Assembly: GCA_903925445.1 (NCBI GenBank)
Contig: CAIYFE010000260.1
Location: 1 to 6,037 of the forward strand
DNA: 6,037 nucleotides
Direction: 5' to 3'
Source of the DNA: an uncultured Burkholderiales bacterium
Lineage (GTDB): Bacteria > Pseudomonadota > Gammaproteobacteria > Burkholderiales > Burkholderiaceae_C
In this document: piece by piece, positions 5,971 through 6,037 of the stretch
Position numbering within the stretch: the first letter of the stretch is position 1
Layout: each line of letters starts with the position of its first letter
The notes under the pieces: model-generated
The model's database searches: none
Seen by the model: only the letters and a program-made list of their open reading frames with translations
Told to the model about the DNA's origin: nothing
Position numbers and translations under genes: made by a program

Positions 5971-6037
5971 TCACACCACCTCCGCTTTGATGGGGTTGCG
6001 CAGCACGCCAATGTGTTCAATCTCTATCTCGACAACA
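5971..6037 (-). CDS. Fumarylacetoacetate hydrolase (FAH) family protein, C-terminal end only
   Basis: Only the last 21 codons and the TGA (5973-5971) lie in the window. The gene continues to the right. The residues VVEIEIEHIGVLRNPIKAEV, followed by V, match the usual C-terminus of FAH-family enzymes, where a strand rich in V/E/I leads into G-x-L-x-N-P. This family includes fumarylpyruvate hydrolase, 2-oxopent-4-enoate hydratase and 2-hydroxymuconate-type decarboxylases, all acting on ring-cleavage products. The stop overlaps or directly abuts the start of the hydroxylase gene, so the two are almost certainly co-transcribed and probably translationally coupled. The identification rests on a short segment plus context, and which member it is cannot be told. 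Confidence 0.7.
   Translation of the reverse strand, partial: VVEIEIEHIGVLRNPIKAEVV
5979..5983 (-). promoter_or_regulatory. Ribosome-binding site of the hydroxylase, inside the FAH-family coding end
   Basis: GGAGG on the minus strand lies within the final codons of the FAH-family gene, 4 bases before the GTG at 5974 and 10 before the ATG at 5968. Its position inside the upstream gene points to coupled translation. It does not fully decide between the two starts. Confidence 0.6.

Overview
The window looks like a chromosomal segment of a Burkholderiales betaproteobacterium, probably Comamonadaceae-like. This is inferred from gene families, not from any marker gene: a Bug/TctC-type solute-binding protein placed beside an aromatic-acid hydroxylase, an AfuA-type solute-binding protein, and a divergent LysR / aldo-keto reductase pair. 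Base composition looks moderate and even, but I did not compute it.

Left part (1-1366): the 5' two thirds of a periplasmic ABC-transporter substrate-binding protein gene read leftward and off the window, then a 90-base divergent spacer, then a complete HAD-family hydrolase gene read rightward. Middle (1389-2443): a phytanoyl-CoA dioxygenase (PhyH)-family gene read leftward, convergent with the HAD gene. Upstream of it lie two strong inverted repeats, one terminator-like and one operator-like. Next (2444-3357) is a damaged locus. The C-terminal half of a LysR regulator (leftward) and the C-terminal half of an aldo-keto reductase (rightward) abut head to head. Both N-terminal halves and the promoter region between them are missing. 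A perfect 10-bp inverted repeat sits at the junction, which looks like one internal deletion across a divergent regulator/enzyme pair.

Right part (3410-6037): a compact leftward gene cluster made of the last codons of a fumarylacetoacetate-hydrolase (FAH)-family enzyme, an MhpA-like FAD-dependent aromatic hydroxylase, and a Bug/TctC-type periplasmic binding protein. The stop of the first gene sits at the start of the second, and the third follows after 33-36 bases. The simplest reading is a catabolic operon: the binding protein captures an organic acid, the hydroxylase oxidises the aromatic ring, and the FAH-family enzyme acts on a later ring-cleavage product. The exact substrate cannot be read from the sequence.

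I see no RNA genes, CRISPR array, insertion sequence or phage gene. I found no clearly novel multi-gene system. The most unusual feature is the truncated LysR/aldo-keto reductase junction, followed by the pair of palindromes upstream of the PhyH gene.
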